A stretch of DNA of 64,000 bases from Streptomyces sp. NBC_01314. GTDB taxonomy: Bacteria; Actinomycetota; Actinomycetes; Streptomycetales; Streptomycetaceae. The stretch covers positions 9,982,001-10,046,000 of the forward strand of contig NZ_CP108394.1 of the NCBI RefSeq assembly GCF_041435215.1. Reading direction: 5' to 3'. The translations under genes were made by a program, and so were the position numbers. A model generated the notes under the pieces. It saw only the letters and a program-made list of their open reading frames with translations. It was not told the origin of the DNA and ran no database searches. Positions 51,065 to 59,111 of this stretch are shown piece by piece. The stretch's first letter is position 1, and each line of letters opens with the position of its first letter.

Positions 51065-51726
51065 TCCGCGTACTGCTGGCCGACGACCAGGCGCTGGTGA
51101 GGGCGGGGTTCAGGGCGCTGCTCGACGCGCAGCCCGACATCGAGGTGGCCGGGGAGGCGGCCGACGGGGAGGAGGCGCTCCGCAGGGTGCGCGAACTCCG
51201 CCCCGATGTCGTCCTGATGGACATCCGTATGCCCCTGCTGGACGGCCTCGCCGCGACCCGGCGCATCACCGACGACGGGGGCCTCGCACAGGTCAGGGTC
51301 GTCATGCTGACCACCTTCGAGCTGGACGAGTACGTCTTCGAGGCCATCCGCTCAGGCGCGTCGGGTTTTCTCGTCAAGGACACCGAGCCGGAGGAACTCG
51401 TGCGCGCGGTAAGGGCGGTGGTGGAGGGCGACGCGTTGCTCTCGCCGGGGGTGACCCGGCGGCTGATCGCCGAGTTCGCGTCCCGCTCCAAGGAACCGGT
51501 GGAAGTCGCCTCCCTAGCCGGACTCACCGAGCGGGAACGGGAGGTGATGGCCCTCGTCGGTATCGGACTGACCAACGACGAGATCGCCCGCCGTCTCGTC
51601 GTCAGCCCGCTGACCGCCAAGACGCATGTAAGCCGCACGATGGTGAAGCTGGGCGCCCGCGACCGCGCCCAACTCGTCGTCCTGGCCTACGAGTCGGGGT
51701 TGGTGCGGCCGGGCTGGCTGGGCTGA
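51061..51726 (+). CDS. NarL/LuxR-family response regulator
   Basis: A 221-residue response regulator. The receiver domain has acidic D8-D9, phosphoacceptor Asp54 (V-V-L-M-D-I-R-M-P) and a conserved Lys in F-L-V-K-D. The LuxR HTH at about 152-215 has L-T-E-R-E-R-E-V and N-D-E-I-A-R-R-L-V-V-S. It is coupled to the upstream kinase and should be phosphorylated by it. Targets are unknown. The 3' end overlaps the convergent small membrane gene by 40 bp. Confidence 0.95.
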   Translation: MIRVLLADDQALVRAGFRALLDAQPDIEVAGEAADGEEALRRVRELRPDVVLMDIRMPLLDGLAATRRITDDGGLAQVRVVMLTTFELDEYVFEAIRSGASGFLVKDTEPEELVRAVRAVVEGDALLSPGVTRRLIAEFASRSKEPVEVASLAGLTEREREVMALVGIGLTNDEIARRLVVSPLTAKTHVSRTMVKLGARDRAQLVVLAYESGLVRPGWLG

Positions 51727-52010
51727 GCGGGGCCCGGCCCACCGGGCTCCGCGGGGGCCCGTGCGGGAGGCCGTGTGGCGCGCCGGAAGCGGGTCAGCAC
51801 GACCGTGACGACCGCGACGAACACCACCACGGTCGCGGTGAGCGCGAGGGGGCCGAGCAGGCTCCGCCGGCCGCGCAGGGAGCCGAACAGGTTCGGCAGG
51901 AACTCGGTCACACCGAAGTAGGCCGCGCCCGCCAGGACCGCCCCCGCGAAGAGAGCGAAACCGATCTCCGTGGTCATCGCGTCCCGATCGGCCTGCGTTC
52001 GTCTCCCCAT
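51687..52010 (-). CDS. Small hypothetical membrane protein
   Basis: A 107-residue protein with two TM segments (about 15-35 and 52-73) and a Pro/Gly-rich, probably cytoplasmic tail. The start is uncertain: ATG at 52010 lacks a site, and ATG at 51977 (11 codons later) has a weak GGGA. It overlaps the response regulator gene on the opposite strand by 40 bp. I recognise no family. Confidence 0.6.
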   Translation of the reverse strand: MGRRTQADRDAMTTEIGFALFAGAVLAGAAYFGVTEFLPNLFGSLRGRRSLLGPLALTATVVVFVAVVTVVLTRFRRATRPPARAPAEPGGPGPAQPSQPGRTNPDS

Positions 52011-52073
52011 GAGCCGAGTGTGGGGGCGGCGGGCCCGCCCGACAAGGCGGTTGGCGCACCCGCCGCGCCCGGT

Positions 52074-52814
52074 TCAGCCGACGCCCGAGGCCTGCCGCCA
52101 CAGTTCCGCGAGTGAGGAGTCGCCCGTGACGGCGGGGAGAGGAAGCCGGTTCCACAGGGACAGGTACAGCCGGGGCGCCGGGCCCGCGATCTCGCAGTCG
52201 GCGGCACCCGCCGTCGACGCTTCCGCGCGTTCCGCCACGGGCGGCTCCGACGACAGCCGTACGGTCCAGGCGGCGTCCGTGTCGGTCGCCCGTACCCGCA
52301 GGACACCTGGTGTCCCGGTGCGCACCCGGCTCCTGCCGCGGGCGTGGAAGCCGAGCAGCAGTTCGTCGATGCCGTCGACGGCGAAGTCCACGGAGGGCTC
52401 GCCGAGTTCGCCGCCGAGCGCGGACTCCGCGTCGGCACGGTGCACGGACGTCTCGTGGGCCTGGCGGCGCGCCCAGAAGGCCAGCGGGGAGGGGGCGGGC
52501 AGGAAGCTCCAGCAGTCGACGTCGGCGGGGGTGGTGCGCAGGGTGTCGACGAGGCGCCGGTGTCCGGTCTCGAACCAGGTCAGCAGGGGGTCACCGTCCA
52601 GATCCGGGCCACTTTCGAGGGGGTGGGGCGAGGAACGGCCCTCGGCGAGGAATGCCGTGGCCCAGCGGTGCACGGCTCCCGTGTGCCGTACCAGGTCCCG
52701 GACCCGCCACTCGGGGCACGTCGGCACCTCGGCGTCCGTACCGGCCTTCCGGGCGGCCGTGGCAAGCAGTCGGCCTTCCTCGTCCAGGGCTCTGATGTGC
52801 TCGGCGGTCTCCAT
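52074..52814 (-). CDS. Mycothiol-dependent maleylpyruvate isomerase-family protein
   Basis: A 246-residue protein. The N-terminal DinB-like four-helix domain has C-P-E-W-R-V-R-D-L-V-R-H-T-G-A-V-H-R-W-A and E-T-S-V-H-R-A-D-A-E, giving the His/Glu/Asp metal triad of mycothiol S-transferases. The C-terminal SCP2-like domain covers about 150-240. It probably conjugates mycothiol to an electrophile or isomerises one. ATG at 52814; the frame upstream runs into the terminator at 52843, which supports this start. Confidence 0.85.
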   Translation of the reverse strand: METAEHIRALDEEGRLLATAARKAGTDAEVPTCPEWRVRDLVRHTGAVHRWATAFLAEGRSSPHPLESGPDLDGDPLLTWFETGHRRLVDTLRTTPADVDCWSFLPAPSPLAFWARRQAHETSVHRADAESALGGELGEPSVDFAVDGIDELLLGFHARGRSRVRTGTPGVLRVRATDTDAAWTVRLSSEPPVAERAEASTAGAADCEIAGPAPRLYLSLWNRLPLPAVTGDSSLAELWRQASGVG

Positions 52815-52842
52815 GGGACGAGTCTGCCGGATGAAGCGTGCT

Positions 52843-52877
52843 CGAAGCGCCCGCCCCGAGCCGGGGCGGGCGCTTCG
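52843..52877 (-). terminator. Perfect 16-bp hairpin terminator after the ATP-grasp gene
   Basis: CGAAGCGCCCGCCCCG (52843-52858) and its complement (52862-52877) pair perfectly around AGC, separating the RiPP locus from the mycothiol enzyme gene. Confidence 0.85.
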
Positions 52878-52902
52878 GTTCACCGGTGGGTGGTCGGGGG
52901 CG

Positions 52903-53886
52903 TCAGGGTGTCGCCCGGATCCGGCCGTCGCGGCGCGTTCCCGCCCCCGGTTCCTCGTGGGCGAGCCACTCGGCGACGCTGTGGGCGATCGGCTGGCCGG
53001 TGTCCATCTCCACGAACCCGAACTGGCCGGACTGGTTGCACTCCAGGAACCACCAGATCCCGTCCCCGTCCTCAGCGAAGTCGAAGGCCCCGTAGGAGAG
53101 TTCGGCGTCGCGGAGGTAGGCGCGCACGGCCGTGGCGGTGCGTGCCGGGACGTCCACCGGCTGCCAGGGCGTGGTGGAGGGGGCGAAGCGGACGTCCACC
53201 TCGTCGGGGTGCGCGTCCGGGGGGACCACCTTGCGGGCGGCCATCATGCGGTCACCGACGACGGTGAGCCGGATGTCGGCGGTCTTGGCGATCCGGCGCT
53301 GCAGCAGCGTCGGGCCGAACGCGACGGCGGTGAAGTCGGTGCCGGGCGCGATGCGGCTGGTGGGGACCGTCCGGGCGGGCTCCTGTGGATGGGTCCCGGA
53401 GACCGGCTTCACCACCAGGTCCGGGAAGCGCTCGGCGAAGTCACGGGCGGCCTGCGGGAACGTGGTGATCAGCGTGGCCGGTACCGGGAGCCCGCAGCGC
53501 TGGGCGTGCCGGAGCTGCCACGGCTTGTGCCGGGCCCGGCGGGCCGCGTCCGGGTCGTTCATCCAGCGGGCCCCCGTGCCGCGCAGCATGCCGTACAGGG
53601 CCTGCGAGGACTCCTCGGTCAGCCAGGGGGACGGCTCGGCGACCCCGGCCGCCGGAACGCCGGGCCGGCGCAGCCAGATGGACCGCAGCGTGCTCATGCT
53701 CACCAGGCGGCCGCCGGCGGACAGATGCCCGCGGAAGGAGCCGTGCACGTACTCGCCGGAGAGCGCCACCGCGCCGGGCAGGTCGGCGGGGTCGAGCCGG
53801 ACCACCGGTACGCCGGTCCTGTTGAGCTGCGCCACCACCAGGTCCGCCGTCACATCCTGTTCGCAGGTGAGGATCAACACCGTCAT
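52903..53886 (-). CDS. ATP-grasp peptide maturase (TgmB/MvdD-like)
   Basis: A 327-residue ATP-grasp ligase. The N-terminal preATP domain starts V-L-I-L-T-C-E-Q-D. L-V-V-K-P-V-S-G-T-H, T-L-L-Q-R-R-I-A-K-T-A-D-I-R and W-F-L-E-C-N-Q-S-G-Q-F-G-F are the ATP- and metal-binding motifs of the graspetide maturase group. It should form side-chain ester or amide (omega-ester/omega-amide) crosslinks in a precursor peptide. The 63-residue precursor is encoded 16 bp upstream. A terminator follows, and no methyltransferase gene is present. Confidence 0.9.
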   Translation of the reverse strand: MTVLILTCEQDVTADLVVAQLNRTGVPVVRLDPADLPGAVALSGEYVHGSFRGHLSAGGRLVSMSTLRSIWLRRPGVPAAGVAEPSPWLTEESSQALYGMLRGTGARWMNDPDAARRARHKPWQLRHAQRCGLPVPATLITTFPQAARDFAERFPDLVVKPVSGTHPQEPARTVPTSRIAPGTDFTAVAFGPTLLQRRIAKTADIRLTVVGDRMMAARKVVPPDAHPDEVDVRFAPSTTPWQPVDVPARTATAVRAYLRDAELSYGAFDFAEDGDGIWWFLECNQSGQFGFVEMDTGQPIAHSVAEWLAHEEPGAGTRRDGRIRATP

Positions 53887-53902
53887 CGTCGCCGGTCCGT
53901 GT

Positions 53903-54094
53903 TCAGTCGTCGAAATGGGTCTTCGATCCCGCAGTGGACGTCGTCGCCCCCAATTCCCTCATAAGACCCTGGTCATGCGCCGCTATCCGCCCGTCGGCGA
54001 GCACGTTCAACTGCAGCCCGGAGTCGTAGGTGTACGGAGCGCTGAACTCCAACTGCTCAGCGGCGCGAGCATAGTTGAGCACGAACAGTCGCAT
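53903..54094 (-). CDS. ATP-grasp-modified RiPP precursor (TgmA-like)
   Basis: A 63-residue peptide. The leader contains F-S-A-P-Y-T-Y-D-S-G-L-Q-L-N-V-L-A-D-G-R, which matches the conserved P-Y-x-Y-D-x-x-x-Q-L-N-V-x-x-D-G recognition segment of TgmA-type precursors. The C-terminal core G-A-T-T-S-T-A-G-S-K-T-H-F-D-D has five Thr/Ser donors and two terminal Asp acceptors, as expected for ester macrocycles. ATG at 54094 follows AAGGAG with 5 bases. It is directly followed by the ATP-grasp gene. The longer open frame upstream is not supported. Confidence 0.88.
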   Translation of the reverse strand: MRLFVLNYARAAEQLEFSAPYTYDSGLQLNVLADGRIAAHDQGLMRELGATTSTAGSKTHFDD

Positions 54095-54112
54095 CGTTTC
54101 TCCTTGTTCGGG

Positions 54113-54134
54113 ACCATCCGGAAAAGCGGATGGT
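54113..54134 (-). promoter_or_regulatory. Hairpin in the 5' leader of the RiPP precursor gene
   Basis: ACCATCCG (54113-54120) and CGGATGGT (54127-54134) form a perfect 8-bp stem around GAAAAG, 5 bp ahead of the precursor's ribosome binding site region. TATAAC-like sequence (minus strand, 54183-54188) could be the -10. Confidence 0.5.
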
Positions 54135-54273
54135 GACGCTCCGGCCGCCCTCTGTTCGGCCGGGTCGCGGTGTCTCCAGGGAGTTATACGAATCGAACGA
54201 CTGAATGGTTGCCTCACGTTCTCGAAGGGCTGACTTCATGCACCGCGAGGTGTCACGGGGCAACGGTGAGTGG

Positions 54274-55509
54274 TCATTTGGCGGCCGAGTGGCGGGTGGT
54301 GAACGCGATGGCGGAGGCGAACGCGGCGAGTACCGCGACGCTCGTGAGCGCGGTGGGCAGGGAGAACCATTCGGCCATGAATCCGATCGCGGGCGGGCCG
54401 AGGAGCATGCCGAGATAGCCGAGGGTGGAGGCGGTGGCCACCCCGCTGGGCCCGGCCAGCGCGCCGGCGCGTTCGATGGCGACGGGGAAGATGTTGGCGA
54501 GGCCCAGACCGGTGACCGCGAAGCCGAGCAGGGTCGCCCACACGGAGGGGGCGAGGGAGCCGAGCAGCATGCCGGCCGTCGCGGTCGCGCCACCGGCCAC
54601 GAGCACCGTGGTCCTGCCCAGGTGTTCGAGCAGGGTCGTCCCCGTGAGCCGGCCGACGGTCATGGCGAGTGCGAAACACGAGTAACCGATCGCCGCGACA
54701 CCGGGCGAGGTGTCCAGGTCCGCCTCCAGGTGCAGGGCGCCCCAGTCGGCCAGCGCCCCCTCGCCGTACGCCGTGCACCCGGCGATCAGGCCGAGGACGA
54801 CCACCAGGCCGCGCGTACGGCCGTCGAGGCGGCGGGGATCCGTCGCCCGGGGGCCCCGCCCGGAGGTGAGGTCCGGTGGTACCGGAGGCTCGTGGCGCAG
54901 CAGGGCGGGTGCGGCTACGGCGGTCACCAGCAGGCCGATCACGGTGATGCCGAGCAGATGGCGCGTGGGGGACAGGGAGCCCGCGACCAGGCCGCCGAGC
55001 CCCGCACCGAGCATGCCGCCGAGGCTGAAAGCGGCGTGGAAACTGGGCATGACGGGCCGGCCCAGCGCGGCCACCAGGTCCACGGCCGCGCTGTTGAAGG
55101 CGACGTTCATCCCGCCGAAAGCCGCGCCGAAGACCAGCAGTACCGCGCCCAGTGCGAGCGCCGAGTGGGTGAGCGGGGGCAGCGCCACGCTGAGCGACAG
55201 CAGGACGGCGCAGGCGACCGTCACCGGGTGGCTGCCGAAGCGGCGGCAGAGCCGGCCGGTGAGGACCATCGTGATCACCGCTCCGGCGGACACGCCCAGC
55301 AGCGCCAGCCCCAGTGCGCCGGGCGCCGCACCGGTCTGTTCCTTGACGGCGGGGATCCTGACCACCCAGCCGGCGAAGACGAAGCCGTCGAGGGCGAAGA
55401 AGGCGGTGATCGCGATGCGGAGGGTGCGGAGGTCGGCTCGGAGGTCGTCGGGGTCGTTGTCGTGGCCCGGCACGGCGTTGTGCGTTCGGGTTTTGTTTAT
55501 TCGCGGCAC
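54274..55509 (-). CDS. MFS transporter (YbjJ-like)
   Basis: A 411-residue permease with about 12 TM segments. G-R-L-C-R-R-F-G-S-H-P-V-T-V is the loop 2-3 motif, and symmetric halves split near 205-225. GTG at 55509 sits at the predicted transcription start of a promoter (TTGCCC/TAGCCT), so it is probably leaderless. It lies immediately upstream of the RiPP genes on the same strand with a 179-bp gap. It could export the graspetide, but related proteins are general drug or sugar transporters. Confidence 0.88.
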   Translation of the reverse strand: MPRINKTRTHNAVPGHDNDPDDLRADLRTLRIAITAFFALDGFVFAGWVVRIPAVKEQTGAAPGALGLALLGVSAGAVITMVLTGRLCRRFGSHPVTVACAVLLSLSVALPPLTHSALALGAVLLVFGAAFGGMNVAFNSAAVDLVAALGRPVMPSFHAAFSLGGMLGAGLGGLVAGSLSPTRHLLGITVIGLLVTAVAAPALLRHEPPVPPDLTSGRGPRATDPRRLDGRTRGLVVVLGLIAGCTAYGEGALADWGALHLEADLDTSPGVAAIGYSCFALAMTVGRLTGTTLLEHLGRTTVLVAGGATATAGMLLGSLAPSVWATLLGFAVTGLGLANIFPVAIERAGALAGPSGVATASTLGYLGMLLGPPAIGFMAEWFSLPTALTSVAVLAAFASAIAFTTRHSAAK

Positions 55510-55515
55510 AAAGCG

Positions 55516-55545
55516 AGGCTAGGTGGGGGTCGGTGGCCGGGGCAA
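55516..55545 (-). promoter_or_regulatory. Promoter of the MFS gene, leaderless
   Basis: On the minus strand TTGCCC (55540-55545) and TAGCCT (55516-55521) are 18 bp apart, and the GTG start lies 6 bases after the -10, at the expected transcription start. Confidence 0.6.
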
Positions 55546-55767
55546 GGGTCTTCGGGCGGAGGCGGGGCCGCCTCGAACCGAGTGGTGGTCGTGGGGTGGC
55601 GACACGTGATGGTGTCGCGGACGGCGAGTGCGGCGAACCGGGCTTTCGGCGGCCGTTGGAGGGCTGTCCCAGTGGCAAGGCCGACGAGGCGACGGCGGAT
55701 GTCGTGCGGACGGTCGCGCGCGGCCCATCGCGTGCGCCTGTTTCACATGCGCGTACAACTAATGTGC

Positions 55768-55798
55768 TTGACACCTTCCAGGGCGTACGACGTAGGTT
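55768..55798 (+). promoter_or_regulatory. Promoter of the leader peptide-LLM operon
   Basis: TTGACA (55768-55773), a perfect -35, and TAGGTT (55793-55798) are 19 bp apart; the leader peptide starts 33 bp further on. Confidence 0.6.
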
Positions 55799-55831
55799 GA
55801 AGCGACAAGCACTGGACGGGTGGAGGCCCTG

Positions 55832-55948
55832 ATGCGCGTACGTGACGCGGCACCGCACGGTGCCGGCGCGGGTACGTGGCTGATCACCCGGCGGCATGTG
55901 GACTACTGCCGTACCGCCTCCGCCGTCTGTCCTTCCGCACGCGTCTGA
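55832..55948 (+). CDS. Putative regulatory leader peptide
   Basis: A 38-residue ORF with GGAGG 5 bases upstream. Its second half, I-T-R-R-H-V-D-Y-C-R-T-A-S-A-V-C, matches the R-R-H-V-D-x-C-R-x-A-S-A-x-C leader-peptide pattern, with two Cys codons available for stalling. A hairpin begins 7 bp after the stop, and the LLM operon start is 54 bp away. It is the second such leader in the window. I infer cysteine- or sulfur-responsive attenuation. Confidence 0.82.
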   Translation: MRVRDAAPHGAGAGTWLITRRHVDYCRTASAVCPSARV

Positions 55949-55955
55949 CCCCTGT

Positions 55956-55970
55956 CGGCCCCTCGGGCCG
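55956..55970 (+). promoter_or_regulatory. Attenuator hairpin after the second leader peptide
   Basis: CGGCCC (55956-55961) and GGGCCG (55965-55970) form a perfect stem with a CTC loop, between the leader peptide stop and the LLM gene. Confidence 0.5.
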
Positions 55971-56001
55971 GCCGTCTCGTCGTGCCCTCGGAAGGAACCC
56001 C

Positions 56002-57108
56002 ATGTCCGGCCCCGCCCTGCGCCTCGCCGTCGAGCTCGACGGCGACGGCGCCCATCCCGCGGCCTGGCGCCGCGCCGCCCACTCCCCCGACCATCTGCTG
56101 ACCCCGCGCCGGGTGGCGCGTGTCGCCGCCGCCGCGGAGAACGCCGGGTTCACCCTGCTCACCCTGGACGACGGCGTACTCCCGCCCGGTTCGGTGCCCG
56201 ACACGGTCGGCAGGATCGGCGCGGTGGAGCGGGCCGCCTTCATCGCCGCGTCGACGAGCGTCGCCGGTGTCGCGCCGGTCGTCCCCCTCACCTACGCCGA
56301 ACCGTTCCATGTCTCCAGCCAGTTGGCGTCCCTCGACCACATCTCCGTCGGGCGCGCCGGGTGGGTGGTCGGTGAGGAGACGCAACCCGAGGCGGCACGT
56401 GCCTGGGGACGCCCCCTCGTCGAAGGGGCCGCCGCCCGAGCAAGCGAATCCCGTGACGGCGTCGCGGCGGTGCGCGCGCTGTGGGACTCGTGGGAGGACG
56501 ACGCGGTCGTCCGTTCCGTGGCCACCAGCCGGTATCTCGACCGCGACCGGCTGCACTACGTCGACTTCACCGGCGACACCTTCACGGTGAAGGGCCCCGC
56601 GATCGTGCCGCGTCCCCCGCAGGGGCAGGTCGTCGTGCTCGGCCACCCCGACCTCGTACCCGCCGAGCAGCTCGACGTCGCCCTCGTCGCGGGCCGCGGC
56701 CTCGCCGCCGTCGCCACGGCCGCCGCCGGTGCCGGGACGCCCCGGGTCTTCGCCGAGATCGAGGTCGCCCTCGACACGGCACACGCCACGGCCGAGGAAC
56801 GCGTCGCCGACCTCGAACAGCATGCTCCGTGGACCGATCGCGGACGGTTGCGCCATGTCGGCTCCGCCGCCGGACTCGCCGCGCTGCTGGAGCGGCTGCG
56901 GGGAGTCGTGGACGGCGTACGGCTGCATCCGCTGGTGCTGGACGAGGACCTTCCGGAGCTGTCCCGGCTCGTGCTGCCGCATCTCTTCGAACGGCGGCAC
57001 GCGGTCCGTCCGTCGGCCGGCGCTACCCTGCGCACCCACCTGGGCCTGGAGCGGCCCGCCAACCGCTACGCCACCGCGGCGGTCCCGGCCGGGGAGGTGA
57101 CCCGATGA
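56002..57108 (+). CDS. LLM-class flavin-dependent oxidoreductase
   Basis: A 368-residue bacterial luciferase-like monooxygenase. L-R-L-A-V-E-L-D-G-D-G-A-H-P opens the barrel, and L-A-S-L-D-H-I-S-V-G-R-A-G-W and E-A-A-R-A-W-G-R are family motifs. It should use FMNH2 and O2 to oxidise an organosulfur or similar substrate. ATG at 56002 follows AAGGA. It overlaps the next LLM gene by ATGA. The upstream leader peptide suggests derepression in sulfur limitation. Confidence 0.87.
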   Translation: MSGPALRLAVELDGDGAHPAAWRRAAHSPDHLLTPRRVARVAAAAENAGFTLLTLDDGVLPPGSVPDTVGRIGAVERAAFIAASTSVAGVAPVVPLTYAEPFHVSSQLASLDHISVGRAGWVVGEETQPEAARAWGRPLVEGAAARASESRDGVAAVRALWDSWEDDAVVRSVATSRYLDRDRLHYVDFTGDTFTVKGPAIVPRPPQGQVVVLGHPDLVPAEQLDVALVAGRGLAAVATAAAGAGTPRVFAEIEVALDTAHATAEERVADLEQHAPWTDRGRLRHVGSAAGLAALLERLRGVVDGVRLHPLVLDEDLPELSRLVLPHLFERRHAVRPSAGATLRTHLGLERPANRYATAAVPAGEVTR

Positions 57109-58505
57109 CCCGTACCGATCCCCTCGACGTCCCCCGGCCCGACGCACAGCTGCACCTCGGGGTCTTTTTCCAGGGCGTCAACCACTGGACCATCTGGTCC
57201 GACCCGGCGAGCGGCAGCCAGATCGACCCCGCCAGCTTCCGGAAGGTGGCCCGGACCGCCGAACGGGGCCTGTTCGACGCGTTCTTCCTCGGGGAGGGGC
57301 TGCGGCTGCGCGAGGTCGACGGCAGGATCCACGATCTCGACGTCGCCGGACGGCCCGACGCCATCACCCAGCTCGCCGCCCTGGCCGCCGTCACCGACCG
57401 GATCGGCCTGGTCTCCACCTCCAACACCACGTTCAACGAGGCCCCCGACCTCGCCCGCCGCCTGTCCGGCCTCGATCTGCTCTCCGAGGGCCGCGCCGGC
57501 TGGAACGTGGTGACCACCGACAACGCCTGGACCGGGGAGAACTTCCGCCGCGGCGGCTACCTCGACCACGCCGACCGGTACACGCGCGCCGAGGAGTTCC
57601 TCACCGTGGCCCGCGCCCTCTGGGACGGCTGGAAGGACGGCGCCGCCTCCGGCTCCCCGGGCGCCTCCACCTGGGCGGCACCCGGAGCCGTCCGCCGGGT
57701 CCGGCACCGGGGAGCGCAGTTCGACGTCGACCTAGCGCCGACCCTGCCGCGCTCCGCCCAGGGTCACCCGGTGATCTTCCAGGCCGGCGACTCGGGTGAG
57801 GGCCGGGAATTCGCCGCCCGCAACGCCGACGTCATCTTCTCCGCGCACGGCAGCGACTTCGACGACGCGCTGGCCTTCGCCGACGACGTCCGGCGCCGTC
57901 TGCTGTCCGCCGGCCGGCCCGAGGACGACCTGCGCATCCTCCCCGGTACGGAGATCATCATCGGGGCCACCGAGGAGGAGGCCCTGGAGAAGAAGCGCTG
58001 GATCCGCCTCCAACAGGTCACCCCCGCCACGGCGTTGGGCATCGCCGGGCTCCTGTGGAACCGTGACCTGTCCGACCGGGACGCCGACGGGCCGCTGCCG
58101 AAGGAGGACCCGGTCGTCGCCGAGAACGACGGCTCCTTCGGCGCCCGGCGTATCGCCGACCCGTACACGGTGGTCGCCGAATGGCGGGAGAAGGCCGAGG
58201 CGGGAGGCTGGTCGCTGCGCGAGACCGTCATCGCCCTGGGTCCGCAGCGCGGCCACGTCGGTACTCCGGCGGGCCTCGCCGACAGGTTCACCCACTGGGT
58301 GCGCCACGGCGCGGTCGACGGCTTCAACGTCACGCCGTACCTGATCCCCGACGGCCTCGACGACATCGTCGACCTGCTCGTCCCCGAACTGCAGGAACGC
58401 GGCGTCTACCGCACCGAGTACACGGGCACGACGCTGCGCGAGCACCTGGGCCTGCGTGAACCTCTCACCCACCGCTCCACGACGGACGGCCGGCGAGCCG
58501 GCTGA
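57105..58505 (+). CDS. NtaA/DszA/SnaA-type FMN-dependent monooxygenase
   Basis: A 466-residue member of the larger LLM branch that includes nitrilotriacetate and dibenzothiophene-sulfone monooxygenases. Hallmarks: L-G-V-F-F-Q-G-V-N-H-W-T-I-W, L-V-S-T-S-N-T-T-F-N-E-A-P-D-L-A-R, S-E-G-R-A-G-W-N-V-V-T-T and H-R-G-A-Q-F-D-V. It should open or desulfurise a substrate with O2 and FMNH2, which must come from a separate reductase (one with a similar leader lies at 33682). It is translationally coupled to the preceding gene. Confidence 0.92.
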   Translation: MTRTDPLDVPRPDAQLHLGVFFQGVNHWTIWSDPASGSQIDPASFRKVARTAERGLFDAFFLGEGLRLREVDGRIHDLDVAGRPDAITQLAALAAVTDRIGLVSTSNTTFNEAPDLARRLSGLDLLSEGRAGWNVVTTDNAWTGENFRRGGYLDHADRYTRAEEFLTVARALWDGWKDGAASGSPGASTWAAPGAVRRVRHRGAQFDVDLAPTLPRSAQGHPVIFQAGDSGEGREFAARNADVIFSAHGSDFDDALAFADDVRRRLLSAGRPEDDLRILPGTEIIIGATEEEALEKKRWIRLQQVTPATALGIAGLLWNRDLSDRDADGPLPKEDPVVAENDGSFGARRIADPYTVVAEWREKAEAGGWSLRETVIALGPQRGHVGTPAGLADRFTHWVRHGAVDGFNVTPYLIPDGLDDIVDLLVPELQERGVYRTEYTGTTLREHLGLREPLTHRSTTDGRRAG

Positions 58506-59111
58506 CCCACCGCCGTTCTTCTTCCGTGGCGACGGCCCACCCCGACCGGGGTGGGCCGCCGCCCGTTCGCCGTGACAGCCCCAGGTACGTGCACGCTCTC
58601 AAGGCGCACGACGCGCCCGTGTGGGCCGGGACCGGGTCGACGGACCGGCCGGAGTCCCCGAGTCGTCCTCACCCCACAGGACGGCCCCGGGATCCGACCT
58701 CCGTGGCCGTGCGACACCGGACGGTCCGGGCGACCGGTGCCGCCTTTTTCACCGTGCCGGACCAGAATCCGCTCCGCGTCCACCTCGGGGGCGTCACGGT
58801 CCGTGACCGGCCGCGTCGATTTTCTCGTGACCGCCCTCGACGGAATTCTCGCTGTCCGGGCAACTCGCTGGTCGGGCATGGAGAATTCGTCGATATCGCT
58901 ATCCGGCAACCCCGTGTGAATACGCGGGTCAGGCCCTGTACGTGTGAAAAGCCGCCCCGTCATCAAGGGCGCTCATCGGCACCACCTGCGTGATGTCCAA
59001 TCGAACCCGGCATTCCGCACCGTTTTCGCCGAGACGCGGCGGCATCGTGTCGAATGCCCGTCAATTCCCGGCGCCGTACGCGCGGCCGGCCTGAGGTGTC
59101 GGCGAGTTGAT
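58506..59111. other. Intergenic region of 606 bp, no gene seen
   Basis: Apart from the terminator at 58533-58558 I see no feature. The frames open on both strands are Arg/Pro-rich, lack ribosome binding sites and resemble no family. Confidence 0.55.
58533..58558 (+). terminator. 11-bp hairpin terminator of the LLM operon
   Basis: CGGCCCACCCC (58533-58543) and GGGGTGGGCCG (58548-58558) pair perfectly around GACC, 28 bp after the LLM stop. Confidence 0.8.

Larger units (their letters stand above)
55510..55831. other. Divergent promoter region, no gene
   Basis: These 322 bp between the MFS gene and the second leader peptide hold both promoters described separately. Open frames here lack start signals and are not genes. 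Confidence 0.6.

Noticed and set aside
54181..54210. Possible tRNA T-arm-like sequence (AATCGAAC)
   Set aside because: No matching acceptor, D or anticodon stem around it.
58526..58993. 155-residue frame in the 606-bp gap before copA
   Set aside because: No ribosome binding site, Arg/Pro-rich, overlaps the LLM operon terminator.
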